A stretch of 64,000 bases of DNA from Scenedesmus sp. ARA3 (taxonomy: Eukaryota > Chlorophyta > Chlorophyceae > Sphaeropleales > Scenedesmaceae), in assembly GCA_004335835.1 (NCBI GenBank), contig RWJK01001396.1, positions 7,934-71,933 of the forward strand. Direction: 5' to 3'. The notes below the pieces were generated by a model that saw only the letters and a list, made by a program, of their open reading frames with translations, did not search any database and was not told where the DNA came from. Shown here piece by piece: positions 29,501 through 42,000 of the stretch. Both the position numbers and the translations under genes were made by a program. Position 1 is the first letter of the stretch. The number at the start of each line of letters is the position of its first letter.

Positions 29501-30880
29501 CTGTCAGCCTGGCCTTGTCTGTAGGTTCTGTACAACCGTATGTAGAGCTTGCATCTCGCACTGTGTGTGGCACTTGATGGTGCGTGCTGGATGCTGGCGC
29601 GCATACCCTGGTAACACACATAAATCAGAAGCTGGCCTGATGAACTCTTGAGTGATGGAGAGCCTTGTTGAAGTTTACGCCAACTGGCACGCCAATGGAG
29701 CAGTCAAAAACCACAGTGGTTCTTTCGTGACGCTGCATGCATGTGATCCACAGACAGATGTGTGCGCAGTGTCCAAGACAAGGTACTGTTGCCTCCAAAT
29801 CTTGGAAGCTAACCTGACATCGCAAATCATCACTGATCAGTTGAACTGACCAGCACTGCTGGACTACTGGCAGCTGATTGGATTCACAGCATGCTCGTGA
29901 ATGCCATGCCAGTTTAGTGGCGCTTGCGCAATCAACAGCTCCCTCATCAACAGCACGTGCCGCTACTAACAGCCGAGCCTGATAGGCTTGAGTCTGATAT
30001 CACAGCATCCTCCATTTGACCGCTGGCATGCAACTTGCAAAATCTCTGTCAACAGCGCGGAGCCTGGCATAGCTTTGACACTGCTGTATCAAGGATGCAT
30101 GTTGAAGAGGGGTCAAGGCGCCAGTGCAGGCGCTGACACCCATCCCGACCACCACATGTGTACAGTGCGCCTCCTTTGACTACGCGAACAACACACACCG
30201 CTGATGCTGACCATACACTGCCTGGCTGCCGAAGCTGCGGCTGAGGAAGCAACACACTGCAGGCGGCCTCGCATACGTGACACGTTTTTACATGCGCTCA
30301 GCAAGAACTTGTGCATACACGTGAACTGCAGAACTTGCTCTGCTGATGCAGGGGTGCCGACAAACTACACCATACATTGGACCGAGCAACTTGTGCTTGA
30401 AAACCTTGGTGAGGAACACGTGAATAGCACAAAGTTGCATGGTATGACCTGTGCCAGCAACCAGACGCTGTTTCAACAAGCCTCATAGAGCAACACTTGA
30501 TGTACACAGTCTCATAACAACACCGCTTACATGTACAATTGAAATCTTTTGTCATAAACACTGCACATCACTCTCCTATGCTGACAAGCCTTCCATGCTG
30601 CGTAACACCTAAGGTCTGTTGTACAACCTGTGCACTGCACGGCTGGCAGCTGTACCAACCACACATCAAAACACACACCCCGGGGTTGGTCTGCACATGC
30701 GGCTGCACGGCTGCACAGCTTACGCTGTGACCTGGCAACGTAAGTGTGCAGCTTACAGCGTGAGGCGCCTGTCACGCTACAGCCGGTGCTCCAGTCTGGC
30801 ATCAAGCGCCACATGTAAATTGACGCTACGTGTGTTGCATGGCTGTACATCCCACTCTCTCGTAAAAAGCGACCAACAGC
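26533..30880. other. Poorly resolved 4.3 kb stretch
   Basis: Follows the cyclin L stop; TGTAA at 26829-26833 could end its transcript. Two splice-bounded open segments on + could be exons of an unrecognised gene. 27900-28084 (acceptor TTCCAG, donor GAG/GTGGGC) encodes GALYAVSACPAVGAA and more. About 28887-29026 ends in a Cys-containing FYKPVPAKALRCGNC tail and a stop. Their phases agree, but I know no family and would not call a gene. A degenerate echo of the 30881-30976 exon lies near 30745-30800. Single open frames at 29655-29849 and 30204-30488 look like chance. Confidence 0.35.
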
Positions 30881-31891
30881 TCACAGCTCAATGCGCCTGT
30901 CACGATGCAGCCGGTCCTCCAGCATTGCATCATGTGCTACATGCGCTGCATGGCTGTCCTTGAACTCTGCAGCATCCTGCAGCAGCACGCATGCAGCAGA
31001 GCAGCAGCCGCATGGACGCATGCGAAACATGGCATGCTGTGCATGCACGGCATGCCCCATGTTTATGTGTACGGCGGCAGGCACAGGAGGATACTGCCAG
31101 CTGGCCGATGCTCACCCTGCATAATTTCTTTGCAGCTCATGGCACAGAGCACGGCTACATGTGGAAATGCCGGCCACAGCTGCAACACCAGCTCCACGTG
31201 TAACCTGCTGCTGCTTCTGCTGGCAGCCTTGAGCGGCAGTGTAACACCAGCTGCAGCGGCAGCAACCCTATTTAATATAATTGAAGCGTACGCCTCACCT
31301 GCAGCACCTGGTCCACCTTGTGGCCGATGCTGTGCAGGCCTGGCACTTTGCTGGGGCTGTGAAGCCGGGGTGAGCCATCCTGCACCACACAGCGAAAACA
31401 TTGTGGAATGCAACCGGATTGTAATCCTATCCTGGATGCTGCTGTGTGCCTTGTTCCTGTGGTTATGTGCAGCAAACAAATGCACAGCCAACAGCATTGA
31501 AAACATTCGCCACCAAATGCATCAACATGCCAACACCACCAAGCGATCCCGCAAGTTCTCGCGCTATGCTGCATTTTACTGGAAGTCACACAAATACACA
31601 CATACACAACGACCTGATGACAGACGCTGCTGCCTCCCACCTTCTGCCCTGGCTCCTTGATCTTGTCCTCTAGCGGCACCAGGCTGTCATCCGCTGTGTT
31701 CCCTGCCAGCCCCACGCAGACATGTTATAAAACGTGTTACAAACAACTGCCCCCACCTGCTGCCCTGGCTCCTTGATCTTGTCCTCTAGCGGCACCAGGC
31801 TGTCGTCAACTGTGGTCACTGCCAGCCCCACGCGCCGCAGCGCGGAGCGCAGCGCGCCGAGCACGATGGACACCTTCTCTGCCACATAGCC
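30881..31891 (-). CDS. 3' exons of an unassigned minus-strand gene
   Basis: Three exon-like pieces are supported by open frame and splice sites. 31891-31757 encodes 45 residues (GYVAEKVSIVLGALRSALRR, then TTVDDSLVPLEDKIKEPGQQ) and ends at a GTGGGG donor. A middle piece ends at 31299 (HSIGHKVDQVLQ, then GTGAGG). The last, 30976-30881 (DAAEFKDSHAAHVAHDAMLE and so on), is in phase with the middle one and stops. The phase between the first two pieces does not match, so an exon is missing or a splice site is misplaced. The upstream exons are not identified. The sequence is charged and helical, and I recognise no family. The donor of the first piece is duplicated downstream. Confidence 0.5.
31630..31830 (-). 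repeat. 116-bp duplication over an exon donor
   Basis: The segment encoding DDSLVPLEDKIKEPGQ plus its GTGGG donor occurs with exon-like ends at 31757 and again at 31641. Confidence 0.85.
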
Positions 31892-33012
31892 CTGAAGTTT
31901 CGCAGCAGCAGTAGCAGATACTTGGTGAGCATGGTTGTGATTGGAATGTAAGACGGATGCAGATATGTTGTGGAGTGAGTTGGGGTTGTCTTTTGTGTGC
32001 ATGCGCACTCGTGCAATGGACAGCTGTCATAGCTGCACAGCAGGATGCACTGCTGAAGCATCCGCTGAATCCATGATATAATTTCACCCCACTGCCATCA
32101 AACTGTGTTGGCTGTCATACTCAGCAGTGCATGTGCGCGAGAAAACAGCCAGACTTGCTGGCTGGACTGCTCTCTCACTCCGATTCCACTGCTGCTGCTA
32201 CTGCTACTGCTGCTGCTGCTGCTGCTCAGTAAAGTGGTCCACGGGTTAGCAAGCTGATGAAATCAATTTAATCTATTGGCTAGGTGCTGACAGCACTACA
32301 TTCAGAACTGCAATGTGTGCAGCACCTGCGGAGGTGGCAGTGACGGGGTAGGGGATGAGCTGCCCGACATCGCAACGCTGTTGCTCAACCTTTGCTGGAA
32401 ACAGGGATTCAACGATGGTACTCGCTAATTATAGGACCCTGGTGGATCTGGGTATTCGGGATGTCTGCTTCAGCGTCTCGGAATGATGGTGTAGCTTCTG
32501 CAGCAGTGGCTAGTGTCGCGAAGGGACGCAAACCGTTAAGCAATTGATCGCGGTCGCAGCAAATGTTACTTCCATATCCACAGCGAACACGGCCGCTACC
32601 AGTGGACGCTGTTGTCAGGGCATCTGTCAGGCCTGCACCAGTGTTGAGGGCTGAGGAACGCCATCCGAGTGCCACGTAGGCACCCATTGGCAGAAAGCCC
32701 AACAGCAGAAGCGTATGATGAAAAAGAAATAGATCACGTTTTTAACAGCGTCACAGCCATGGAAGTCTGTCGGAGCGAGACTGCGTAAACCTGAAGGACC
32801 TGAAGTTTGACTGCCGCGACATCTCGCACAAAGGATTGTTGTGCAGAGTCGAAATGATGTCACATCGGCTTCAGGTGTAACTTCTTTTAAATAATCGAAG
32901 TGCCAGATGATGACGTACTGAGGACGATCAAGACGCCAGTGCGCAAAGTACAGTAAAGCTTTCCAGAGCTTTTAGCAAGCTGTCTCGTTTGGAAAGAGCG
33001 TAAAACACAAAT
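31892..33012. other. Flank upstream of POC5; possible small minus ORF
   Basis: Between about 32,240 and 32,980 the sequence loses the CAG/CTG habit and is more AT-rich than its surroundings. On minus, 32687-32409 is open from an ATG for about 92 codons (MGAYVALGWRSSALN onward, ending SEYHR). The frame extends upstream without ATG through a hydrophobic LLLLGFLPMGAYV segment. It could be a small membrane protein with an unrecognised first exon, or nothing. Confidence 0.3.
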
Positions 33013-36000
33013 ATGGAAGAAGAAGCGTGCGTAGACGTGGCAGCGGCAGCAGTACCAACATCAGATGCCATAGCTTCTGCTGATGGTGCAACAGCAACGG
33101 CCTTGCACAGCAGGTGTGAGCAGGTGGCATGACAGCCGCTTTACTAGCTACCAGCTGCATCAACCACATGTTTACAACATATTTGATGTTGTTTACCCGC
33201 AGCAACAGCGTGGCAGTGGCAAAACACACAGGAGCACCGCAACATGGAAGCTGCAGCTATGCCAGCATGCCTGCGTTCCAGGTAATCGTAGCACCCTCAA
33301 GCTCTCAACAGTCAACGAGAGCACTGGATTCTGAGCAGTTGCAACTGCAAGCAGTGCAGTTCCAATTCAAACCTCAAATTTGTGCTCTATGCTGCAGCAT
33401 CACGCCTGTGGTTCAAGACCGAGCCTGCCCCAGACCTGCCATGCACTGCTGACAGCTGTGCCCTAGCTCTGTGCTTGTAGCAGCCAAATTAATGTAATTT
33501 TGTGTCCTGTGTCAAGCAGGCACCTGCAGTGGCGCGCACAGGGCGCGTAGCAACCGACCCAGACGCTGATGGACTTGTGCAGCTGTTGGAGCAGCACTGG
33601 CAGTCCCTCACACAGGATGCAGTGGTGAGCTCAGCAAGCGCCCTCAAGCAATGCGGTAGCTGAAGTGTTGTGAAGCATTGCGTACAGTTTTATCAAAGAG
33701 AGCTCTGCAGCTGCAGCTAGCAGCATGCATTAGAGTGGTTCAGGCTTGCAAGTTCAAAACGCCCACTGTGGGCCCTAAAGTGAAAGCAGGTAAGGTGTTG
33801 CTTCCCTTGCAGGATGCAGCTGTAGTGGTTGCGGAGGTATGCCTGCAGCTGTACGCCTGTAAACTACAAAGGATATCAAATGTACACAATCGTCACCGCT
33901 GTCCTGCAGGGCCACTTGCTGTCGGTCAAGGGGCACATGCTCGCATCCCTGGATGCAGCAGTTGCCAGTGAGCAGGATGCTGGTGCCAGCAGACTGGCAG
34001 CCAAGCAGGTGCGCGGGTTGTCAGCGCTGCAGCTCAGCAGCATGGCAGCACTTGTGGTGGAACTAGCAGTTGATGAGTGTCTTCAGAGGGCGTAGGTTAC
34101 CAGCCAGCCAGCGGCTGTCGTGCTATGGCGGTGGCAGGACAATTGGTGGCGTGCAAGGCGTTGAGGGAGCTATGGGTATGGCTGTAGAATGATTAGAGGT
34201 TTGCTCAAACAGCAGCCATGGCAGATGTAAGTGATGTGCTGCTGTCAACCTCGTGGCAGCCCACCCTCGCTACTGTGACAACGGCTGCCCTGCAACGGGA
34301 CTGTGCACAACATCACTGCTGCTGCTGCTGTTGCTGCATTGGCAGGCTGAAGTGGACATCCTGAAGGATGAGCTGCAAGCTACACAGAAGCAGCTGGCAC
34401 GGACAGACACACACCTGGACAGGTGAAAAGCAGCAGTGCCGCCTGCAGCGGGATTGTGGCAGAGGGCCGCAACAGCAAGCTTTACATAGCTTCAATTCCT
34501 TTTGTCTTGACCATGCACATGAGGCTGCGCTCAGCTACTGCATGCGTATGGCAGCAGACTGGAAGGTTCTGCTGCTTCAGTCTGATGATGTATCGTACAA
34601 CAGCGCTTCTTACATGCCCTCTCCTTGCATGTCGCCGCAGGCTGTGTGATGCCTACGCACAGAAGCAGGAGGAAGTGCTGGACACACGTGCGCAGCTGCG
34701 TGCCTGGTTTGTGTGGCGCTGCCACATTGCACGGCAGCGGCGCTTGGCCCGGCAGGCCATGCAGGCAGAGCAGTACTATGTGAAGCGCTGGCTGCTGGGG
34801 AGGGCCTGGGATAGGTGGGCTGGCAGTGCGCGCAGCCGCTACAGGCAACTGGTGACGCAGCGGGCGGAGCAGGAGCGTGAGGCAGCAGCAGCAGCGCTGG
34901 GCTCAACACACGCCCAGGAGGTGGCTGTTCTGAGGTGAGCACGCTGTTGCAAGCGTTGGTGCCTTGGAAAGTGTGGTGTGCAGACCATGTGCCCGTGTTG
35001 CAAGTGATAATGGTTTTGAGATGGCCACATACTGAGTGCAAGTGATGCAGCGAGTGTCCGCATTCTAGATGTGACGAGTTCGACCCGCAGTCAAGCTGCA
35101 CCAGGTTCTGTTGTGTGCTCGTTGCATCAACACACATCGAGCTGACACCATGCACTGCTGGACAACCAACTCATACATCATCTGCATGCATGTGCAGGGG
35201 TGAGATTGAGGCGCTGCAGGAGCAGCTGCAGCAGGAGGCTGCTGCACGCAACAGGATGGAGGAGGACATGAAGAGGGCCTTCATGCGAGGTGTGTGCACC
35301 GCATCCTTCAGCTTCAACATGCCATATGCTGTGCATGCAACACCTGGGGCAGACATTTCTCTGCTGGCAGTGCCGTCGATTGCTGAGCTAGCCGAGCCCA
35401 GGGACATAGCACTTTTTGCTGAAGTGTGGTTTGACATTGTTGCAGACTGTATCCGCCAGTCACTGCGCCTGCTGCTGCCGTTTGACTGCAGTCTGTGCGC
35501 TGATGTTACCTGCCTGCTAATCCGCTGCCGCTGTTCTCAGGTGTGACTGCCATCAACCTGGAGGCTGTGCAGATGATGCGGCGGGGAGCGCCGCCATCAG
35601 GTAGGCGCAACTGCAGGAGCGCTCGTTACTACTTTTGCCACAAGTCCTGCGGATCAGTCAACTGTGTCGAGAATGTATGGTGTGACCAACCTGCAGTGGG
35701 CAGCTGCAGCAGGCTACAAGCGCACGACACTGTGGTTTTGCTTGCGAACTATTTGCTCCAAGCTACGCTGGCAAACATGGCTTGCCAAACATTCAAATTT
35801 GTAGAAGCTGCTGCGCGCAGAGAGGCTAACATGCCAACTGGCACTGTGTGCGCGTGTTTGTTTGCGTGCATGCGCAGGCACCAACCCCTTCCCGGTGACT
35901 GTGCCGCTCAACACCAGCACAGCTGCATCTGGCCTGGCAGCTGCTCAGCAGCAGCACACACAGCAGCTCGCTGGGCAGCTGCAGCAGCAGGCGCTATGGC

Positions 36001-36638
36001 AGCTGCAGGAGGATGGAGAAGCAGAGGATAACAGCTTCGCTGCTAGGGGGCCGCTGCAGGTGGAGGCTGTTGCAGCAGGCCGCAGTCCTGGTGCAGCGCG
36101 TAGCTGCACTGCTGGCCAGGCGGCAGAAGCATCTGATGGTGCTGTGAGTCTCATGAAGGGAGCAGTTGATGGCACTGACACAGCAGCAGCGGCAGCAGAT
36201 GGGTCGCCAGCTCCGCACATTGCTCCAGCAGCAGCTGGTGGTGCGCAGCAGCGCCACATGGGCCTTGCCACATGGAGCAGCGCGCCCCACGCCGCTCAGA
36301 CACAAGGCACAGCTGCGCCTGCAGCTGCAGCAGCGGCAGCTGTTGATGGCAGCAACAAGTTGTCGCTGCGGGCTGTTCAGACTTCAAAGCACCCAGCCAT
36401 GCCAGCTGCCACATCACAGGCAGGCTGGGTAGGGTTTGAGAGTCCTGCAGCCAACAGCACTGGCCCAGCTGTGCTGCAGCAGCGCCAGAGTGGCAATGGT
36501 ATGCCGCGTGTGGTGGTTCAGCGGGGCCCGGCAGCAGCTGGTGGCGGAGGCCGGGCAGTTGGTCAGCCACGGCAGGTGGCTGGCGCGCAGACACTTGCAG
36601 GTGGCGGCAAGGTGTCCTGGGGCCCTAACAAAAGGTAG
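33013..36638 (+). CDS. POC5: Centriole protein POC5
   Basis: Ten exons, 33013-33113, 33203-33281, 33520-33624, 33813-33836, 33910-34008, 34346-34422, 34641-34934, 35198-35289, 35541-35600 and 35878-36638, keep phase and encode 563 residues. Exon 7 has the centrin-binding, Sfi1-like helical repeats (LRAWFVWRCHIARQRRL, then EQYYVKRWLLGRAWDRWAG). Exons 8 and 9 carry the POC5 hallmark, a coiled coil then MKRAFMRGVTAINLEAV (about 284-300). The C-terminal part is Ala/Gln-rich and contains PRVVVQRGP, resembling the conserved tail motif. POC5 binds centrin inside the distal centriole/basal body and is needed for its maturation. Exon 4 is a 24-nt microexon, and the N-terminal exons are the least certain part. 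The neighbouring downstream coiled-coil gene may share a ciliary role. Confidence 0.85.
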
Positions 36639-37045
36639 CCTTGATGGAGGCTGTTGACAGACTGTTGGGAAGGGTGTTTGGTTTGGCCGCACCCTGCATG
36701 GTCAAGACCAGTGTGCAAATGCCTGCATGGGATGGGATCAGCTGCTAGACCATGGTTTGCACATCATGGTGCACGCATCTGCCGCATGCTTTGGGGAGAG
36801 CACACACTCTGATTTTAATATGGCCCCTTTCAAAAGATTTACAGCAGGCAGAAGAGGATTTTAAATGTGTCACTGCTGCTTTTCTTCCATGACCACCGTG
36901 TCATTGTGCTGTTTGACGGTGAAACAGCTGGACAAGCGTTCATGGTGCAACTATGATGTACATATGGTGAACGTGCGACGTGTTGCGTATCATACCTTGT
37001 GCTGAGCTTGACTGCTAAAGGATCTCGGTCCTCACGGAGCCCTAC
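36639..37045. other. Intergenic, POC5 to small ORF
   Basis: 407 bp with no supported feature. Confidence 0.5.
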
Positions 37046-37540
37046 TTGCACGGCTGTGAAAGCTCCTCCGTCATGGACGTCTACCGGTGTCAAACCAGGC
37101 TCACAGGAAGCTCTCCATGTCGGTCTTACTCGCTCGCACTCACGCAACGTTGTCGTATGAGCAGCTGTAGCATCGTACTGCCAAGCAGCAGCACAGCAGG
37201 CAGCACTTGCCGTGAGCATGCTCTTAATCCCCGGCCAGCATGCAGACAGCTGCTTCCTGCGCCACGGGCATCGCATGTGGACCCGCAACTGCTTGTGTCA
37301 GCACTAGCAGAAGCTGTACAAGACGGAGCAGCGCTCAGCGCTGACAGGCTGTCAGCTGCTGCATGGGCTGTAGTTGTTGGCGCGCTGTGCACATCTATTT
37401 GGTTCATGGTGAGGGCTTATCAAGAGGCAAAGACTGCTATTGACAGGCGGGAAGAAGGAGAGCGTGCAAAAAAGCAAGAGGATGAGCAGAAGGAGGAAGC
37501 TAGGAAGGCGAAGATCAAGCAGATGTTTGAGAGGCTGTAG
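37046..37540 (+). CDS. Small single-pass membrane protein, plastid-type leader
   Basis: Single-exon frame of 164 codons. The N-terminal about 60 residues are Ser/Arg/Cys-rich and nearly free of acidic residues, like an algal transit peptide. One hydrophobic span follows (AAAWAVVVGALCTSIWFMV), then a highly charged helix AYQEAKTAIDRREEGERAKKQEDEQKEEARKAKIKQMFERL split by no stop. The real start could be a later Met (37073 or 37157). I do not recognise a family. The topology suggests an organelle membrane protein with a soluble coiled-coil tail. It lies between POC5 and the coiled-coil gene on the same strand. Confidence 0.55.
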   Translation: MHGCESSSVMDVYRCQTRLTGSSPCRSYSLALTQRCRMSSCSIVLPSSSTAGSTCREHALNPRPACRQLLPAPRASHVDPQLLVSALAEAVQDGAALSADRLSAAAWAVVVGALCTSIWFMVRAYQEAKTAIDRREEGERAKKQEDEQKEEARKAKIKQMFERL

Positions 37541-39038
37541 TTCAGCACTGGGAGGGAGAGCGGTGATGTTCTGATTTTAAGTGTGTACACAAGAAGCTTG
37601 TTTTGTCATGCACCCACTGGCGTTTTGTCATTATAGAGACCAGCTGTGGGCCTTGGTGTTGTGTGATCTGCGCGGTGTGTGTGCTGCGCAGTATGCACGT
37701 CCCTCACTGGCAGGGATCTGCTTGGCGCGCACATGGGGAGTGGGTACATTGAAGCCTGTCATGTTGAACAAGGAGCTGCACACGAACTGGATGCATGGGT
37801 TGCGAGCTAGAGTTTGCGCTTGTTTCTTGTGTTACTCCCTGTGCATAAGCGATTGCAGGGCCATGTGTGTCGCAAAGTAGGCACACTCAGCTAGCATGCA
37901 GCGTTTGGGATGTGCACGGCTGCCAGTGTGGCTTTGGTGGTACCACTGCTCAGAAGTACTGGAGATGCACTTGATAATACACAATGTAGGCGGGCCAGCA
38001 GGCGTCAGAGGGGTTGCCAGCCAGCTGAAGTAGTTTCCTGCAAAGTTGTTGGGGTGCAGCAGCCTGACCTGAGAGAGGTTTGGGGTGCAGCAGCCTGACC
38101 CGGGTGCTTGCTGCTGCCTTGGTGTGTCTGCATGGTGGTCTGCCGTGTCCTATTGCACATCATAGGAGCATCACCTTTATACTCTACTTGTAGGGTGTGC
38201 CGTAGGTGTTTGTGCGTGTGGCAGCACACAGCCACCAACGATCAGTTCCATGTTGGCAAGTTCATGTCATTGGGCCCCTAGGGAACACAAGTATGTCTGC
38301 TGTGTTGAACTCAGTATGTCATGCTGTCTCAAGACAGGTGGCTGGAAATCGAATACATGTGGCGATTGCTGTTTTGGCATCAGAGTTTGCATCATGCAGG
38401 AAGTTGTCTCACTGGATCACACACTGGTGGCATTTCTTATGTCCGCAGCAGCACACCGGCTCAATGCCTGGACGCATTGCTCAGCATGGGCAGCCACCAG
38501 CGGTTGTTTTCAATACATGGTGTTCCTTATCGTGGCCAGGAGATGTGGCCTACATTGTGATGTTGTGCTTGGCACTGCTACAGCTGGCTGGTGGCACCCC
38601 ACGAAGCAAAACCCTAGACTGCGTGAGCGCTTGTTTGTAGTGACATGCTCGTCGCATGTAACTTGTTTTTTTATGTTGGCACACTGTCGTTTGCGTTTGC
38701 TGTTCACAACTCAAAGAAGGCGGGAAGCGAGCACTGCAAGTAAACAAGGGCATTACACGTTCCAGCTCTAACAGCTTTACTAAAGAGACTGGAAGCTATC
38801 TTTGAAAGCCGGGCGCTTTACCTTCACGCCTGGTGAGCGAACCACATCGAACAGCAGTAAACATCAGCAGGGCTGCATAATTGCCTGCTCGTGTGATGCT
38901 TCGCGCAGGAGCTTGCACTGGGCATGCTGAAAAGCATTTTTTTTGTCCCACTAGCAGCGATTACAAGCAATTATATGCCCCCATCTTAGCTGAAGCTGAC
39001 GCTACTGTCTGCAGGCTGCTTAGTGTGCAGCAGCAAAA
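37541..39038. other. Intergenic, 1.5 kb
   Basis: No exon supported. A 32-bp direct repeat (GTTGGGGTGCAGCAGCCTGA and GTTTGGGGTGCAGCAGCCTG) lies at about 38047-38100. Confidence 0.5.
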
Positions 39039-42000
39039 ATGAGCAACCCGCACAGACCTGCCAGTGCCTGGCTTACGCAGCTGCAGCGAGCCAAGGTACG
39101 GCCACGTCATATGACTGATAATGTCAGTGTTGCCTGTGAGCAGCGAGCAATTCAATGCATGCATACAGCAGCATGCACAAAGCAACAGCAGCAGTGGTGG
39201 TCACGAGAATGCGCGATAATCCTGCAGACACATTGACAGCTTGTTCGTGTTTATGTTGCAGACTGAGAACACCAGCAGCATCAAGCCGAAGATAACAATT
39301 CAGGACATAGCAGAGCGTGCAAACGGTGAGACGAACACCAGCAGCGTCAGAGCAGGCAGTGCACTTGTTCAGCCAGCATAATTGCATGTGTTGCAACGCA
39401 CAGTGAGCTGATTGCAGCCCAAGGTACCTCGATTGCAGCAGCAGCAGCCGCAGCAGCAGCAGCAGCAGGAGCAGTAACAGCAGCAGCAACTAGGCAAGCA
39501 GCATGCTTAGCTGCTCCTGGCCTTCAGCTGTGCTGTTGTTGCACAATGCTACATAGCAAAGGCTGTCGAGCACACAATTTCGGCTGGCCAAGCATGGCCA
39601 CACACATTGGGCACGTGCCAGCACCACTCACACACCCTGCTGTCTTTGCCCTGCCTGACCATCACTGACTGCCCCCTGCATGTACTCTGTTCATTGGTGC
39701 CTGCCAACATCCTACCTGGCCACACCCACCTACCGCACAACCTGCAACGCCGCCACGTGAACACTTGGAACAACTGCTGCCATACCTGGTTGCGCTTGTG
39801 TTGCATCCTGTACTACATCCACACCCTTGCGCAAACTGCAACGCTTGTATGCGCCCAATCATCCGTGCATCATGCTCTGCATGCTGACCACCATCATCAG
39901 CTGGCACTGATGCAGACGCCAATGCAAGCAGCAGCGTGCTGCTGCCCACCAGCCCCAAGTCGATTGAGGCATGCTTCAGGTTGGGCATTGACCCCCTGGA
40001 GCTCGCCTTCAAGCCACAAACAGCATTCAAAAAGCCCGGGGAGAGCGATGAGCTTGTGAACATGCGCTTCCAGCACCACGAGCAGCTGCGCCAGGTGCGG
40101 AGGGTGCAGTGTGTGCTGGCACGCTTTCATCTGCACATGGCAGCCTGATCTGTGCTGCTTGCTTGATGCGCTGGCAGTGCAGAGCCATAGGGTTTGCTTG
40201 GTACATCAATTTGCCTTGTTTTAAAACATGTTTTGCTGTGTCTGCCGTTGGCTGCTGTGTTTGCAGGAGCGGCTCAAGGCGCTGCTTGAGGAGCGCAAGA
40301 AGCTGGTGGAGGGCGGAGCTGAGTCAGGTCACAGCCATGCTCGCAGTGCATCAAATGGTGAGTGGGACTGTGCCAAAAGCTGACACAGCAGCTGACGATG
40401 CCGCTACAGACATGTGTTGACAAACAGGCTTACAGGGCATACAGTTGTGCGACTCCTGCAAGCAGCAGCCTTGCAGTGCCACTGCATTTGGGATGCTTCG
40501 TGCTGGCCTTGAATAACAGCGCAAGCCACTGCGTGCAGCATGTGCGGATGTCTGCTTGCCTGACAGCCGGGTGTTGCTTGCTGCTCCTCTATCCATGCTG
40601 ATTGAGCAGGCGGCCCTGCTTCAAATGGCGGCGTGGACCCTGAGATCACATCGGCCATGATTGAGAAGGAGAAGCACAAGCTGGAGGTGCTGAAGCGGCG
40701 GCAGGAGCGAGACATCCAGCAGGTGTGTTACTGGTGTAATGATTTGCTATGTTTGTTGGCCATTTGTTCTGCGGGCTTGTTGCGTGTGCAGGATGAGTTG
40801 CTGCATGTGGTTCTGCTGCTGAGGGCTATACAGAAGCCTTTGTCCATCCTGCTGCTTGACATGTTCAGGCTTGCAGGATAGTGCTGTGTTAAGATCTGTT
40901 GCTGTATGTGCTAGTAGCTGGCCTAGCAGGGACGTAGCTATGCTCACACTCTTCACCTGTTGCCTCCGTGAACTGCAGATGCTGCAGTACGAGATCACAC
41001 GTAAGCAGCTGCTGGAGAAGCAGCAGAAGAAGATTGAGGCGCTGGAGGCGCGTGCTGCTGAGCTGAAGAAGCAGAAGGTGGAGCACGAGAAGGCCTGGGC
41101 GGCAGCGCAACGGGAGCGTGAGCTGCAAAAGGTGCGGCGCAGCTGCCTGCGCCAGACAATGCATTGGCACAGGGCGGCTGCTCCTGCATGAATGCACACA
41201 GGTGCATGGTGACCAGCACACGGTCCCATTGTGCTTGCAGTGAGCTAGGAACTCCTTTACTCAGGTGCATTGACCGCTTGGGATGAATTCAAAATGCATG
41301 CTCTGCACACGTTGTCTTGAACTTGCTGCATGCTGTGGTGTCTGCTGGCGCGTATCTGCTGCCTGCAGCTTGCTGAGGAGCAGGAGCGCGACAAGGAGGC
41401 AGCGCAGATTGCTGCTGAGCGCTACAGGCGGGAGCGCGAGATGCAGCGCAAGGAGGCAGAGGAGGCGCGCCAGCGCAAGAAGCAGGCCTTCCTCAAGTGA
41501 GTGGGGTGATGATTGGGGCAGGCCGGGCCCCGCCAGGGTTGGGCAGGCATGTTGGCATGTTGCTGGCAGTCGCATCTTTCCGCTATTGAAGGCAGCCAAT
41601 AGGCGGCATGAGCAGCAGTGCAGGAGCAGCTGCCTAAATGGGCCGCCACCGTGCCAGCTTTTGCAGCTGCATTGATGGGCATGAGAAGAAGTGCTGGTTG
41701 CTGGAGTATCAATCGTGCGCAGATAGTGTCAACAGTGCCGTGTGCTGAGCATACCAATTGAGTCCCGTGTGTGCACTTCAATCCACGATGCATTCATGCA
41801 CAAGGTGAACCCGTGCTGTGTGTGCTGCTTGCCCATTGCAGGGAGATGGAGCGCCGCGAGAAGGTTGAGGAGGCGCGCCGTGAGACGGAGCGCATCCTGG
41901 CGGCCCAGGAGGCAGAGGTGGCTGCGCGCAAGGTATGAGCACTGCTGCTGGCCAGTGGTGGCGTGGGAAGCTGCGGGGTGTTGGGAGCGCTAGAGTGCGC

